Below, one piece after another: positions 49,101 to 60,125 of a stretch of DNA of 64,000 bases. The notes beneath the pieces were generated by a model, which saw only the letters and a list, made by a program, of their open reading frames with translations, was not told the origin of the DNA and searched no databases. The translations under genes and the position numbers were made by a program. The DNA is taken from NCBI GenBank assembly GCA_032191485.1, contig JAVDOI010000012.1, positions 20,637,485-20,701,484 of the forward strand. The letters are read 5' to 3'. The number at the start of each line of letters is the position of its first letter. The stretch's first letter is position 1. Source of the DNA: Leptoclinus maculatus (Eukaryota > Chordata > Actinopteri > Perciformes > Stichaeidae).

Positions 49101-52100
49101 GTTAATGACTGCTGTCAGCCAGGAGACCCCCCCTGCTCCCACCCCTGCCCTGGTTATTGATCTCCCCTCTCATTTGGTCCGTCCCCATTGTTTTACAGCC
49201 TCCTCCCCCTCCTCCGGGCCCATCCTCATTGCTCATCATGAGCCCTAACGTCTGCTGCACCTGTTCTACTCACTGCTCGTGACAAAGTTGCTGCGAGGCT
49301 GGCAGGTTTATCAAGTCCGGACTTTTTATGCTGCTCTCAGTCATCCTTCACCGCTGATATGGAGTGTGTGTGTGTAGCCAGACTGGTCGTGACCTTTCAT
49401 TGTATCCTGGATATGTGCCAGTGTTGGCCTGCTCCTGTGTGATACGGCTGTTTGTCTGATTAACTACAGTTCTCATTCTATATAAATATATATATATATA
49501 ATATGTGAAGGTGTGCTGTACTGAGATACTGATACTATGGTGACGTCCTCATGGCTGCAGCTGCAACGTAGCTGCCAACATCTCGTGGCAACGCATGATC
49601 TTGAGAATAGTGTTGCTTTCAAGCAACTTTCACACTTTGTATCAACCTAAACAAAGACAGAAGCGTTGAGTTTGTTTAGACCAGGGCCAGATTTACCAGC
49701 TAGTGGGCCCTGGGGCAAAAATGTTATGCTGGGCCCCCTAAACCACCCCGTCCCTCTCCCTGTCTGTACAGGGCAGTTTTTCTATGCTAGTACCTAGCCT
49801 TAGGTTTGCTGTGTGGTTTGACTAAACACAGATTCATAGAGGAATATGTGGAAGAACAGACAGGGCCTCAATTACCATTTGATATTGTGTTTTAATTTGT
49901 ACATATTGATTCACAAAATGTCACTTGAATGAGCACAAACTAGTTAAAAGCAAGAAACCTTCAGGGGCTCCTGGAGTTCCTGGGCCAGTTTCCCGGATGA
50001 CAATCAACTAGTAGTGTGCATGAATATGAACACATTATTCACATATGCACAGATAATGCACTCTGACCAGATATGAAAAATATCTGAATGTTTTGCACTG
50101 AAATTTACCCCCCTGCCATCATTAACCCAATTCACCTCAAACATCACACTGCTTCTTCTCAGAGTCACAACTCATCCTCATCAAAACAAACAGACATCAT
50201 ACACACATTTTTATTATCGGCAGCATCAACTCTGTATAATGTCGTGTGTTTGGAAATCACATTAAAAATGCACTCCCTATAACTTCATCAGATTTTGTCT
50301 CATAATCATCCGATTAAATCTTTTCTCCATATCTTCATCATGAGCTTCTTCTGCTTTTTCTTCTTTTCCAGATTGATCCATTCTTCAGTTGTCATCACAA
50401 GTTGTTAGCAGTCACTAATGTAAAAAAAAAAAAAAGCTTGGTTGTGGTTAATTCTTTGTAGCAAAATAATTGTGAATGTGCCTTGGTCCATCAATCAAAA
50501 ACAAAGGGGATACTCTACTTAACACTAAAAGGTCAAACTGTTATTCAAGGGGAGTTGGTTTATGATGTCACTTACTTCTGGACCCTAGGCCTTTTTTTGG
50601 CTTCTGCTCGAAAATACTATACCCATACTCAAAGGGGCCTTACTCTCTAACTACAAGGTCTATTTGAATAATTTCAATGGATTAATAACATTAAGAATGG
50701 TGTGCTTTGCTTTCTCTATTCTCTATATGTTACTGGTTAATAGCAGATGAAGATGGAACACAGCTCCACTTTGAAAATGTCAGGTTTGCATGATGAAAAA
50801 GCACTATTATTGATAATACTATATTAAATGAGGCAATTGAAAGCCTAAAAACCACCAGCATCATAGCAAACAATGGCAGTAGTCATACACAAAATAATTG
50901 GAGTGAATAGAGTGAAGTAGGCCAGAGCAAGAGACATAAACGTACGAGAGGTCACGAAAGGTCGTCATTTGAGAAACAGCCTCTCCAGCTGTTCCATTGT
51001 ACTTTTATAACTTAAATAACGATATATTTAACTTCCTTTATCCTTGTACATGCACAATCTATCACATACAGCAGTTTGGAATCATTTTTGAGAGCTAGAA
51101 CCCTCTCCAAAGCCTCTTGGGCCGCCGACCCACGGCAGAATGCGCTATAGCGTGTGTGTATTGGTCCATTGCTGAGCCTGTGATTGGTCAATTCCATACT
51201 ACGACACATCTATACATGTGTTAGGATCTAGCCAATGCAGTGGAGGCAACGGGGTTTTCATTGAGAGGATCGTTTTATGGAAAATCCCGATTTACGCAGC
51301 CGGACCCTGCGTAAAAGCCTGAGTCTACTTAATGTGAAACGTGGTCCTCCGAGCTTATTTGACCCCCCTTCGTTCAGGAAAGAGTTTTATTAGACAGGAA
51401 ATAGATAGAGGAAGCAGATTTCAGTGGTCAAAATGGATTATGAGGACTGCTTTTTCATTTTTCTTCTAATGGTGAGTGCAAAATCTGAATTCTTCAGCGG
51501 GGTGACTGGCTTGTTTATGTCCTCTCTTTTCCGGGTAACGTTTGAACCGTTTCACGGAGAGTAAATCCGAAGTGTTCGGTAGATTCCGGGTGGAATGCTA
51601 ATGTTGCTAAGTAGCAAGAATAGCGCTGGGAGCTAATAGATCGCCGTTCGGAGGACTTTTTCGAGTGCGTATATCTCGTGAAATGAAAGCGAAAAAATTA
51701 CGATATTCTGCTAGAGCAGGCCTGGCCAACCCGCGGCTCCCGAGCCGCATGCGGCTCTTTGCCTAGTTTCATGCGGCTCTTACGTTCATATCGAAGTTTG
51801 TGTTTGTGTTTTTTTTTAATGTGCGTGTTCGCTTCGCTTGAGTTCAATACGGTATTTTCGTCAAACGCGCAAGGGGCGGACTGGGGGAAAAAAGTGGCCC
51901 GGGAGTTACTGTGTCAGACCGGCCCACTCGGTATTTTTTCACTCGCATTAATGCGTAGTTTATCGCGCGTTAATACATGGAGCAGACATTTGTATCACAG
52001 TGTTTTTAGTATATAGGTTAAGGACTGTGGTCTTTATAGCAATTTGATTCTTTGAAGACATCATAAAGATATTTAACTTTTACATCTGAAATTACAAGAG

Positions 52101-55100
52101 CTCTGCTCTGTGATGTCTTTCCTTGTCTCTCCCCCCTGTGTCACGGTGTGGGTACATCGCACTGGTGAAATCAGAATACCCTTATTTGATTGGCTAAACT
52201 GCATCACGTGACGTGATTTACAACGCATTGGTCGGTGTGTTTTTTTCGCACGTGTTGAGTAGGCTAGAGCAGTGGTCCCCAACCTCCTGATAGATGTTTT
52301 ATTTTGAAAAATTACCGGATTCTCTCCCAATTTCATCCGCATGTGGCTCTTGACACATGTCAAGACGCTTGTCTCGGTCACGTGATATGTTAATTAAGCC
52401 CACAAGTTAGCGAAAATGAGTAAAAAACTTTTGGAGAGCTTCTTTGCAAAGGGGAAAAGCCCACTAAGGAGACAGAAGAAGAGCCTACAACTTCCAAGAA
52501 AAAGAAAGCTTCATTTAACAGACAATATCAGGAGTCTAATTAAATATCAGGAGTAATTCTGATGCGCCAAACCCACTCTGCATAATATGTGATGACAGAG
52601 GAAGAGGAAGATCAGCTGCTGGAGGTTGTAAATGACGGTGGGTGGCCTTAAAAGTATGTTTGAGACAACAACTCTGCTGGTGTTTTGGATTGACATTTAA
52701 TAACACCTAAAACAAAGTTAGACTGACGGAAAACAAAGTTAGACTGACGGAAGAGATTAGATGAGTAAAGAAGTTGGAAACCATGAGTGTGAATACAGAT
52801 CGCGAGGAGTAGTATAAATGTCAGTCAGTGATTATTGACTTTGGGTATTTAGGTATTAGAGTAAATTTAACGTGTTCTGTGAAGCATAGAATATAGTCGT
52901 GGCCGGCGATGTCAGAGGGAGGGCCTGTTGGTGATGGAGGTGGGCCGGTATTGGACCATCCCAACCCCGTCGGCCTACCGGGGATTTTCCCGGTATCCCC
53001 GATGGCCAGTCCGCCCCTGTTCTACCCTGAAACGCGTGAAATCAAAGCATCGATCTGTTCTGACTGACACCCATGTGAAAGAATTGCTTCGAGTGGCAAC
53101 AACGGAATACAAGCCAGATTTGAAGAGGATTGTTCAAGGCAAGGAAGTCCCACTAAGCAACATGCATAGTAATAGAAAAACACTATTGTAAATTATTATA
53201 TTTTTGTTTGTGGACTTGGTTGAACTGAGAGTTTGTGTGTGTGAGACAGTGCACACAATGTTCATTGTTGAAAATGACTGGCCTGTGGTCTTAGTACTGT
53301 AGGAGTCAATTTCTGTCATTATCATGTTGGTGTGTGACATTTACAATAAATCTGGCTGAGCAGAGGTCTGTGTGTGTGTGTGTGTGAGGAAGGGATGGGG
53401 TGATGTTCATGTGTGCCCATGTGTATGATGTGGCTCTTTGCGGTAACACAGTAAAAAATGTGGCTCTTAGTCTCTGACTGGTTGGCCACCCCTGTGCTAG
53501 AGGCTCTGAAGGTTCTGTTAGATCGTGTTTAATTGTGTTTTCAGTGTGTAAAATGTTGAACATAGTTCTGTTGGTCAGAAGTTCTACGTTAAAACGGTAT
53601 GCTACATGGTTGTAGGATTATAATATTTGTTTCTGAAAATTGCTTTCTTTGGTACCACTCGTCCCTCTCGGTACCAGTAGCCCCCCGGTGGGGGGGCTCT
53701 CGGTTGAGAAAGTTAAAGGAGCAGTATGTAGGATTTAGCGGCATCTAGCGGTAAGGTTGCAGATTGCAACTAAATATAACAACTAAATACCCGTCTGCTC
53801 ATCCCTCCCTCTCCAAGTGTGTCGGAGAACTATGGTGGCATGAAAGGCTCTCTCTAGAGTCAGTGTTTGGATTGTCTGTTTTGGGCTTTTGTAGTGAAAC
53901 ATGGCGGACTCCGCTCCCAATGTACACATGGAGGGCTCATTTTTAGCAAATAAAAATTGCTAGTTTCAGGTTATTATACACTAATGAAAAATTTGTTATA
54001 AATATTATATTCAGTTCCTGCCAATAAATCCCCTTAAATGCTACACTTTGCATCTTTTGAATTTAAGGGGATTTATTGGCCACGTATTTTATTTTATTTA
54101 TTGATTGACTGATTTGTAGCCTTGTGTACTTTTATCATGTTTGTCTTTGTTGTCTGTGTTGATTGTAATGTGTGTCGAGATGGATGCCTCGCTCTACCTT
54201 CGGGTACCAATAAAAGTAACCTGAACCTGAACCTGTATTGTTATTACTCTGTCACATGTAATAACACTTGATGTAATCCAAGTTTGACACTTGGAAATAT
54301 CCCTGTTGGACAGACGTATTGCCAGAAATATTTGCCAGGAATGCACATTTTCGAGATCACACAGAGTGACACTAGGCAAACTGTGATTCTCGTTGACAGC
54401 TACACAATGTATCATGATGTGATAACTTCATACACAACATGACATGACATGACACAACATGACCCATTCTGTCAGGCGGATAACTGGCATGCATGTTAAT
54501 AGCACTTACAGAGAACACACAGTACAGTGTATGCATGAGCTGGGACCTGAGCAGCCTCCTGGATCCCTCTGAATACCCCACGTCTAATGTTGTATGCTAA
54601 TCTGCTAACCTTGAGGGCACCCAGACTGAAAACCAGCGAGGGGGAGCAAGAAAGAGCTGTCTTCTCTGCTCGAAACGCTTTGACACGATCCGCTGAGTTT
54701 CCAGCTTGCACTCAAGGGCTGTTAATGAGTGCGCAGAGTTGTATGAAAATTCACAGTTGGTATAGAAAAGGGGGTTTTGAAACGATGTTTTTTCAGCGTG
54801 AGGCATGGGGGAGAATGTGAATGGTCTTGATTAGACATTGAAATCTTTTTGTATATGACAGGTGGCGCGTTAAAAATGGCGGAGGGAGGTGACATCTTGG
54901 AGGTCATCCAGGGCTCCCCATTTTGTGCCGGAGCGCAACTGTAGACGGAGGAAGAGAAGAAGACAACAGGTGACAGACAAAAGAGAAGCCCATTGGGGAA
55001 GTGATGAGCGGAAATGGAAACAAGTGAAAAAGCACACAACAACCTGGCAACTTCTGAACATAAGCCTGTGATTTATTTGGTTCATGAAAGAATCTGAGTT

Positions 55101-58073
55101 TCTGAATAAAAATTCCCATTTGCAATAGCTCTCATGATATCTGAATACAAATTATTAACCGTACCTTTGCAAACCTAACAAAACAGCCTGAAGGACTTAC
55201 TTTAAAGTGAACATTAAAGGATTGGGGGGAAGAAAACTGGAGGAGAAATTCAAATTGAATTCAGTCTACAGAGGTTTTATAGTTTAAAGTGAACCAGCCA
55301 TTGTGTTATCCTTTAAGTGACTTGAAATCACTTTGGCTTTGTCTCATCCAGGATCCTTTCTGTTTAACTTAGTGCGTTTCCATCCAATTGCATTTTCAAT
55401 TTGTGCATTACATGTCGAAAACCTTCAAAGTTGGTGTATTGATAAAAGCAAACTGTGATGAAGAGCAATGCAAACTGATTTAGCGCATAAATTATGACGT
55501 ACATGAAGCATGTGACTTCAACGTCCTCTGACGCTTCCTCATCACTGCACACTGACCTTATGTAACCTTCCTCACATTTAATACATGAAACAAACACAAA
55601 TGTCACATTTATATCTAGTTTTCTATATTGTTCTTCACCGTTTGATATTTCACTGGCATTCTTTTAATTATGTCATCTTGTTTTTCTTCTGCAATGTAAT
55701 GGTTTAGCTGCTCGAGGATTGGCGCAACCTACTGTTTATCTCCATGAACCAACTCATAATTATCACACATTTCTAGTGGAAGAAAAAACGCATTCAGTTT
55801 TGCAGATTTTCTCAAAATTTGGTTGAAATTTTAGATACATTTAGATGAAAACCTGTTTACTGATGTAGTGCTGTCTACTGCCGTCACATGTGATGTCATG
55901 ATGATGTCTTAAACAACTGGGTCCTGTCTTTATGGTGTACAAGCAGAGGTTTTAAGGGGTTAAATTGTTTGTGGTAAGTGCTACGTCAGGTTCGGTTGAG
56001 GCAAGAATACAGTCCAGGACGTCTAGATTGATAACAGATCCTTGAATTTTAAAGGCTTAGTTGGAGTAGTAAGAGTTCAAATTGAAAGATATGGAAGAAA
56101 TTATGAAATTTTTTGCATTTTGCTTGGTGTAGATTATAATTTTTTTTACCTAGCTTTGTATTTTTAACACTCAATGGCTGAAGGAGGAAAAACGGATTTG
56201 TGAGTTGGGATTTAACTGTGGGATTAAACTCTTTGTCAACAAAGAAAGGAGGATGGAGTTTGTCTTTAAGTGAACAGCATTTGGTAAGTCAACTGCGTTT
56301 GTTTTTTTACATCTAATATCTGAATGGCCCTTGAGAGTGTAGCAGAATGCGTGTTGCTGCTGTTGTTTTCCCGTTAAGCTAGTTAGCGTAGCCTCCCAGA
56401 ACACTTGCGGAGCCCCAGCTGTTTTTTGTTGTGGTTTTTCAGAGCCCGTTGTCTACATGAGCGCAGAAAACATTATATTTCCTACAATTTAAGCTTCTGC
56501 ATTTTCCAAATGCACTAGTATTATTCAAACGTATTGTTCGGTTTGTAAGCCTCGTACCGAACGGTTTAATACGAATACGTATATTGTTACAGCCATAGAA
56601 ACGAATAATAACCGTAGCTGTGGCGCTATCATGAGGTTATAAGGTGGTATTTCAGCTGCAGGACAGCAGTGAAGGCCCAGGTATAAAATGCACGGCCCGC
56701 CACTGGTGTGCGTTGAATTGACTGTTTTTTATGTTTCCAGGTGAAAGCTGCAGCGTCCTGCAGATATCAGCTGGCATCCGACTGCCTGATGTCTCTCCAA
56801 CATGGTCTGCCAGCCTGCTGGAGATAGCCAAGGACATCAAAGAAACCGCCATCCAGACGCCCTCGCAGGTGATGCCATACCCTGCCTGCATGCCAAAATG
56901 ACACAACCATTCGAACTGGATACCTGACAAAATCCCTTCAGTATGTTCATAATGGATTAGCAAAAATCACTGGATTGGTGTATTCCTCCAAGCCCACACT
57001 CAAACTAATTCAATGCTTCTAAATCCATGAGAGGTGGTGAACAAATGTGTGTCAGGAGAGAATGGAACCTGGTTTGAATGCCTGCCAACCTACGGTCCTA
57101 CGCTGTAGTCGTGTTTGTTGGTGACTAAATGACAGTGACAATATCCCTTCACGAAACCACTTAGCATGTCTGTAGTGGCATCTTCTTTTAGCTCTTCAGA
57201 CATGGCTGCTGTATAGCTTCCTGACTTTAATCCTTTTTTTGGCCCCATTCTGTTCTGAACACATCTCACAGAGAAGGATGTACTCAGGCTAAAATGGTAT
57301 TGTCTGTGTCTCTCTCTTGTCACGTTAGCGAGAGGGATTTCAACAGAATCTAGACAGAATTGGTTGCTGTATGTGTGCCAGATATGTAGATAGGGTGGGA
57401 ACGATACGTTGCATTGCCAATAACAATTCCACACTTCGGTGGTCCTTCAGAGTTCAGCTTTGACTTGAGTTGTCAGTATGTTTGAAACTTGTATGACGTG
57501 TTGTCAGACCAAGTGTTTAGGAGGGTCAAGATACAATAATTGCACAAATGGGGATATCGGCGCTCACTTATGGCCAGTCTTTCTTTGAAAGTATTCATGG
57601 TGTAGACTTTGGTTGTACAATCCTTTCTCACCTCCTCACAGCTGGCCAGTCTTCAACTTGTCAGATTTAACAAAGCCACGCTCACAGGTAAACACTTAAA
57701 AGTCGTTGACGAACACATTTAGTCATAGTTTTCGTTAACGACATTAACAACACAAAACAACACAAAAAATCGGGCAAAAGCAGCACTATTTGCAAATTTG
57801 AGGAAACATTTCAGCCTGAAATTTGTTATTTAAAACTTACATTTTCAGCTTGTGTGGCTCCGAAACCGACATCAGCCAAACTTTTGCTCTTATATCGTCA
57901 TTGTCTCTGTCTCTATCGCCCACGGTCTCTTGTCCTCCACACTCATATCCCGCTCCTCCACCCATACATGCATCACTCCTCTCCCACTATCTGCATTACA
58001 CACGCTCGCTTTCTCTGCCTTCCCTCAGTGGCTTTTAGGTTGTCATTCAGCCTTTGATAGAGAAAGCCTTTGA
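43111..58073 (+). CDS. Unrecognised spliced gene, candidate model
   Basis: Proposed exons are 43111-43190, 43315-43373, 43922-43990, 56741-56868, 57642-57687 and 58051-58073 (TGA). The last five match in phase, and the first also fits phase 2 if read as TALNNLFRHQTKMIQSC. The joined end reads IQEGVYKVTVQ, DTFVRNDLQRPVKRKAFVVK, ESCSVLQISAGIRLPDVSPT, SLLEIAKDIKETAIQTPSQ, LASLQLVRFNKATLT and AFDRESL. I recognise no domain and cannot name it. Upstream exons must lie before 43111 and were not found. The 12.7-kb intron at 43991-56740 holds an L2-like LINE and a nested hAT. The exons at 56741 and 57642 are the most convincing; the rest could be chance. Transcript data would settle it. Confidence 0.35.
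43996..44052 (+). repeat. Heptamer tandem repeat (gtagcat)n
   Basis: It alternates gtagggt and gtagcat units, then four pure gtagcat units. It starts right after the candidate donor at 43991. Confidence 0.85.
44805..45010. repeat. Imperfect inverted repeat
   Basis: Inner perfect 14-bp arms are ggtcttcatcagca (44854-44867) and tgctgatgaagacc (44961-44974). Outer parts (aaggtcc near 44810 and ggacctt near 45001) also mirror each other imperfectly. Confidence 0.6.
45900..48375 (+). mobile_element. L2-like LINE, internally deleted
   Basis: A first frame from 45927 starts MAPRTAASVCWCSLF. After a frameshift at about 46200 an APE-type endonuclease follows (GIFLSNVRSLCTKLDELQ, FTETWLC, SDFNKGN, then SDHVVHL). 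The middle and the front of the reverse transcriptase are lost, leaving the frame at 47072-47560 (ARILFVDFSSAFNTIIP, SSPQGCVLSP). The YADD-type box follows in another frame as FEDDTTL, with Glu for the usual Ala. The C-terminal part is at 47893-48222. It ends after aataaacggttctgatcatc. Inactive by several deletions. L2/Jockey-type by recollection of fish copies. Confidence 0.85.
48376..51716. other. Non-coding stretch within the large candidate intron
   Basis: It contains a repeat-like start (gggccagatttaccagctag at about 49685), an (AT)n tract at 49484-49500 and a poly-A run at 50421. A possible short first exon lies near 51434. Nothing else is recognised. Confidence 0.4.
51870..53019. mobile_element. 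Element nested in the second hAT
   Basis: The left end caaggggcggactgg and right end ccagtccgcccctg are near-perfect inverted termini. Target duplications are not clear. Confidence 0.55.
52267..52620 (+). mobile_element. Third-level hAT fragment with BED-finger coding
   Basis: It begins cagtggtccccaacctcctg, a hAT-like terminus. It then encodes MSKKLLESFFAKGK (from about 52416), KKKKASFNRQYQES, and a degraded BED finger (DAPNPLCIICDDR near 52560). No right end is found. Confidence 0.6.
53715..54080. repeat. Interspersed repeat with 20-bp hairpin at its end
   Basis: It opens aaaggagcagtatgtaggat and includes gcggcatctagcggtaaggt, strings I recall from an abundant fish repeat. The arms gccaataaatccccttaaat (54020-54039) and atttaaggggatttattggc (54061-54080) are exact reverse complements. 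Confidence 0.6.
54081..56221. other. Non-coding stretch within the large candidate intron
   Basis: A short (aacctg)n tail at 54221-54236 looks like a retroposon 3' end. A (catga) run lies at 54438-54466. The remaining sequence shows nothing I can assign. Confidence 0.4.
56222..56705 (+). mobile_element. hAT element copy 3, 5'-truncated and itself invaded
   Basis: The segment from gattaaactctttgtcaaca matches the interior of copy 2 near 41456, and the end gtataaaatgcacggcccgc, then cactg (to 56705), matches the copy 2 terminus. A fragment of the 'ggggtgtaacgg' family (about 56530-56600, with taccgaacggtttaatacga) interrupts it. Confidence 0.8.
56741..56868 (+). CDS. Candidate exon of unrecognised gene
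   Basis: 128 bp with a strong acceptor (actgttttttatgtttccag) and donor gtgatg. It encodes ESCSVLQISAGIRLPDVSPT and WSASLLEIAKDIKETAIQTP, an ordinary-looking amphipathic segment. It begins 36 bp after the end of hAT copy 3. Confidence 0.5.
57642..57687 (+). CDS. Candidate exon of unrecognised gene
   Basis: 46 bp: acceptor cctcctcacag, donor gtaaac. It encodes LASLQLVRFNKATLT in the phase left by the previous exon. Confidence 0.45.
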
Positions 58074-59039
58074 AAGCTCCGGAGGACTGTCAGCTCTCCC
58101 CCACTACCGCTAAATCGAGCTCGGTGGCGGAGGCTGACTCGTTGCTCCTGGAGGGTGAGTGGGAGTCTGGAAGCTGATCAGACGGCCCGGTGCTCGGGGG
58201 CGGAGGAGCTGCCACCTTCAGCTACCTGGACGCTGAGGGGAGATAGTGGTGCCTCGGGCAGCAAGCCCTTTAGTCACAGTCTCACTGACTCACACGCAGG
58301 CGGCTGCGTTCAATCACCCACTGAAAAATCAAACCGTTATATAGCTGTTCAGCTGATATGGTTATTAAAAAATTTCCAAGTTATGACACTTTGTTCCTGT
58401 GTTAATTGCTCTGTTACCCCTTGTGTTAAATATATGAGTATTTATATATCATACCCCCTCTTTTACCATGATATAAAAGCCCTTTTGGTTCATCTATTAC
58501 TTCACAAGATCATAAGAATGCTCCCTTTATACATCAACTTACAGGTTGGAGACCCCAGTGAATCGGTATAGAAATTAAAAAAATATATACATAAATATAC
58601 ACTAAAGGGAAATTCTGAATTGTTTTTGAAAGGAGATTTTATTTCCGCATTAAAAAAGACCAACCCGACGTGAAGTCAAAGAAGAGCAGCTGACCAAGTT
58701 AAACTAATTTTAATCTCAACGTTGAATTCTTTCAACTATCCAATTTTCCTTACAATGATAATGAAAGCCTAATGGACCAATTAATAAAGTAGATTTTAAT
58801 GCTGAATGTGCAGAAGGTATCTAAACCCAGATGTCATTGCTTTTAAATCATACTTTAAATCATATCTTTTATATGAGGTTGACCGAACCAATTGGAACTT
58901 GCAAACACGACAGCTAAGAAGAATTTCTTGTGGTTAAATAAATTAATATAATGTTACTTTATTATGAGTTGCCAATATTTACATTATAACTATCACACTG
59001 ATGTAAATACTAAAATTATTCTGATTACAAAGTGTCTTA

Positions 59040-59343
59040 CTGTATGAAGGTGGGTGGGATGGGTGACATATGTTGTTGTTGTGACTCTGTTATGTTGTTC
59101 ATTCTGTACACATGACATCTATCACACTTCTATCCATCCTGATAGAGGGATCCTCCTCTGTTGCTCTCCCTATAAGGTCTCTTCCTGTTTTCTCCCTGTT
59201 AAAGGTTTTTTGGGGGGAGTTTTTCCTGTGAGGGTCCTGGGACAGAGGATGTCGCATGTGTATAGATTGTAAAGCCCTCTGAGGCAAATTTGTGATTTTG
59301 GGCTTTACAAAATAAAATAAATTGAATGGAATTGAATTGAAAA
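59040..59343 (+). repeat. Retroposon 3' portion with (gaatt)n tail
   Basis: It contains ttttccctgttaaaggttt-like sequence (tctccctgttaaaggttttt), gtgagggtcctgggacagag, gtaaagccctctgaggcaaa and ends ttgaatggaattgaattgaa. I recall this as a widespread fish LINE or SINE 3' end. Confidence 0.65.
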
Positions 59344-59544
59344 TAGAGACAGACCAAAACCACGCACGGCGTCCCCTGGGAAGAGGAGTTCCCACGTTCA
59401 TGAAACACATCAGTTGCCCTTATGGAATGTTAATGGGATATGATATGGGCTGGACATGATGAAATATTTGGGAATAGTGTCCTTTAAATAAAATGTGGCA
59501 ATAGCAAATTAAAAAAAATGTGGGTTGATTATTTTTCATTCATC

Positions 59545-59715
<171 letters not shown>

Positions 59716-60088
59716 GCCAGGTGCTCTTTTGACTGTATGAATACTAACTAAATAAAGTGCAACAAAACATTTTTCTTCACCATATCAGGAGCAGAACTCA
59801 TATATTTAGGAGATTGTTTGAATAAAAACATGTTTTTCAGAATGTAGCTGCTGTATTTTAAATTGTGTCATCGAGTTCTAAAAAGAACAGCAAGTTGTCA
59901 TACGGGGTAAAGTTCTAGAAGTAGGTCCATGTTGGAGTCATTTCTCCATTAGCACTGAGAGAGAGACACACATTTAAGACGAGCATCATTTGCAGAAAGT
60001 CACACGTTCTGAATCTGAAAAGATTCAAGCTTGAAGGTTCATTCTCAACCTTGGAAACACTAAACTGAGAAGACTTGACTTTTAAAAA

Positions 60089-60125
60089 ATGTCATCGTGG
60101 AGCTCAGATGCCTTTGGTGTGTCAG
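60089..60125 (+). CDS. Kinase exon 1: N-terminus
   Basis: ATG in context aaaaaATGtcatcg encodes MSSWSSDAFGVS, donor gtaaga, phase 1. It is chosen because it is in phase with the next exon and is the first in-frame ATG. Confidence 0.75.

Larger units (their letters stand above)
51717..53494. mobile_element. Second hAT family element, with nested insertions
   Basis: The termini caggcctggccaacccgcgg and ggttggccacccctg are inverted, and the exact 8-mer tgctagag flanks both sides (51709-51716 and 53495-53502). The frame at 53029-53150 (KSKHRSVLTDTHVKELLRVA) resembles the C-terminal dimerisation region of BED-type hAT transposases. The interior holds at least one further element. Confidence 0.9.

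Noticed and set aside
58051..58110. Alternative end PLIEKAFESSGGLSALPHYR for the unrecognised gene
   Set aside because: It needs phase 0 at the acceptor, while the previous exon ends in phase 1. The phase-correct reading ends AFDRESL.
58155..58571. 138-codon open frame near 58.2 kb
   Set aside because: The first part is GC-rich and the second AT-rich and random-looking. There is no recognisable domain, and it follows the candidate stop of another gene.
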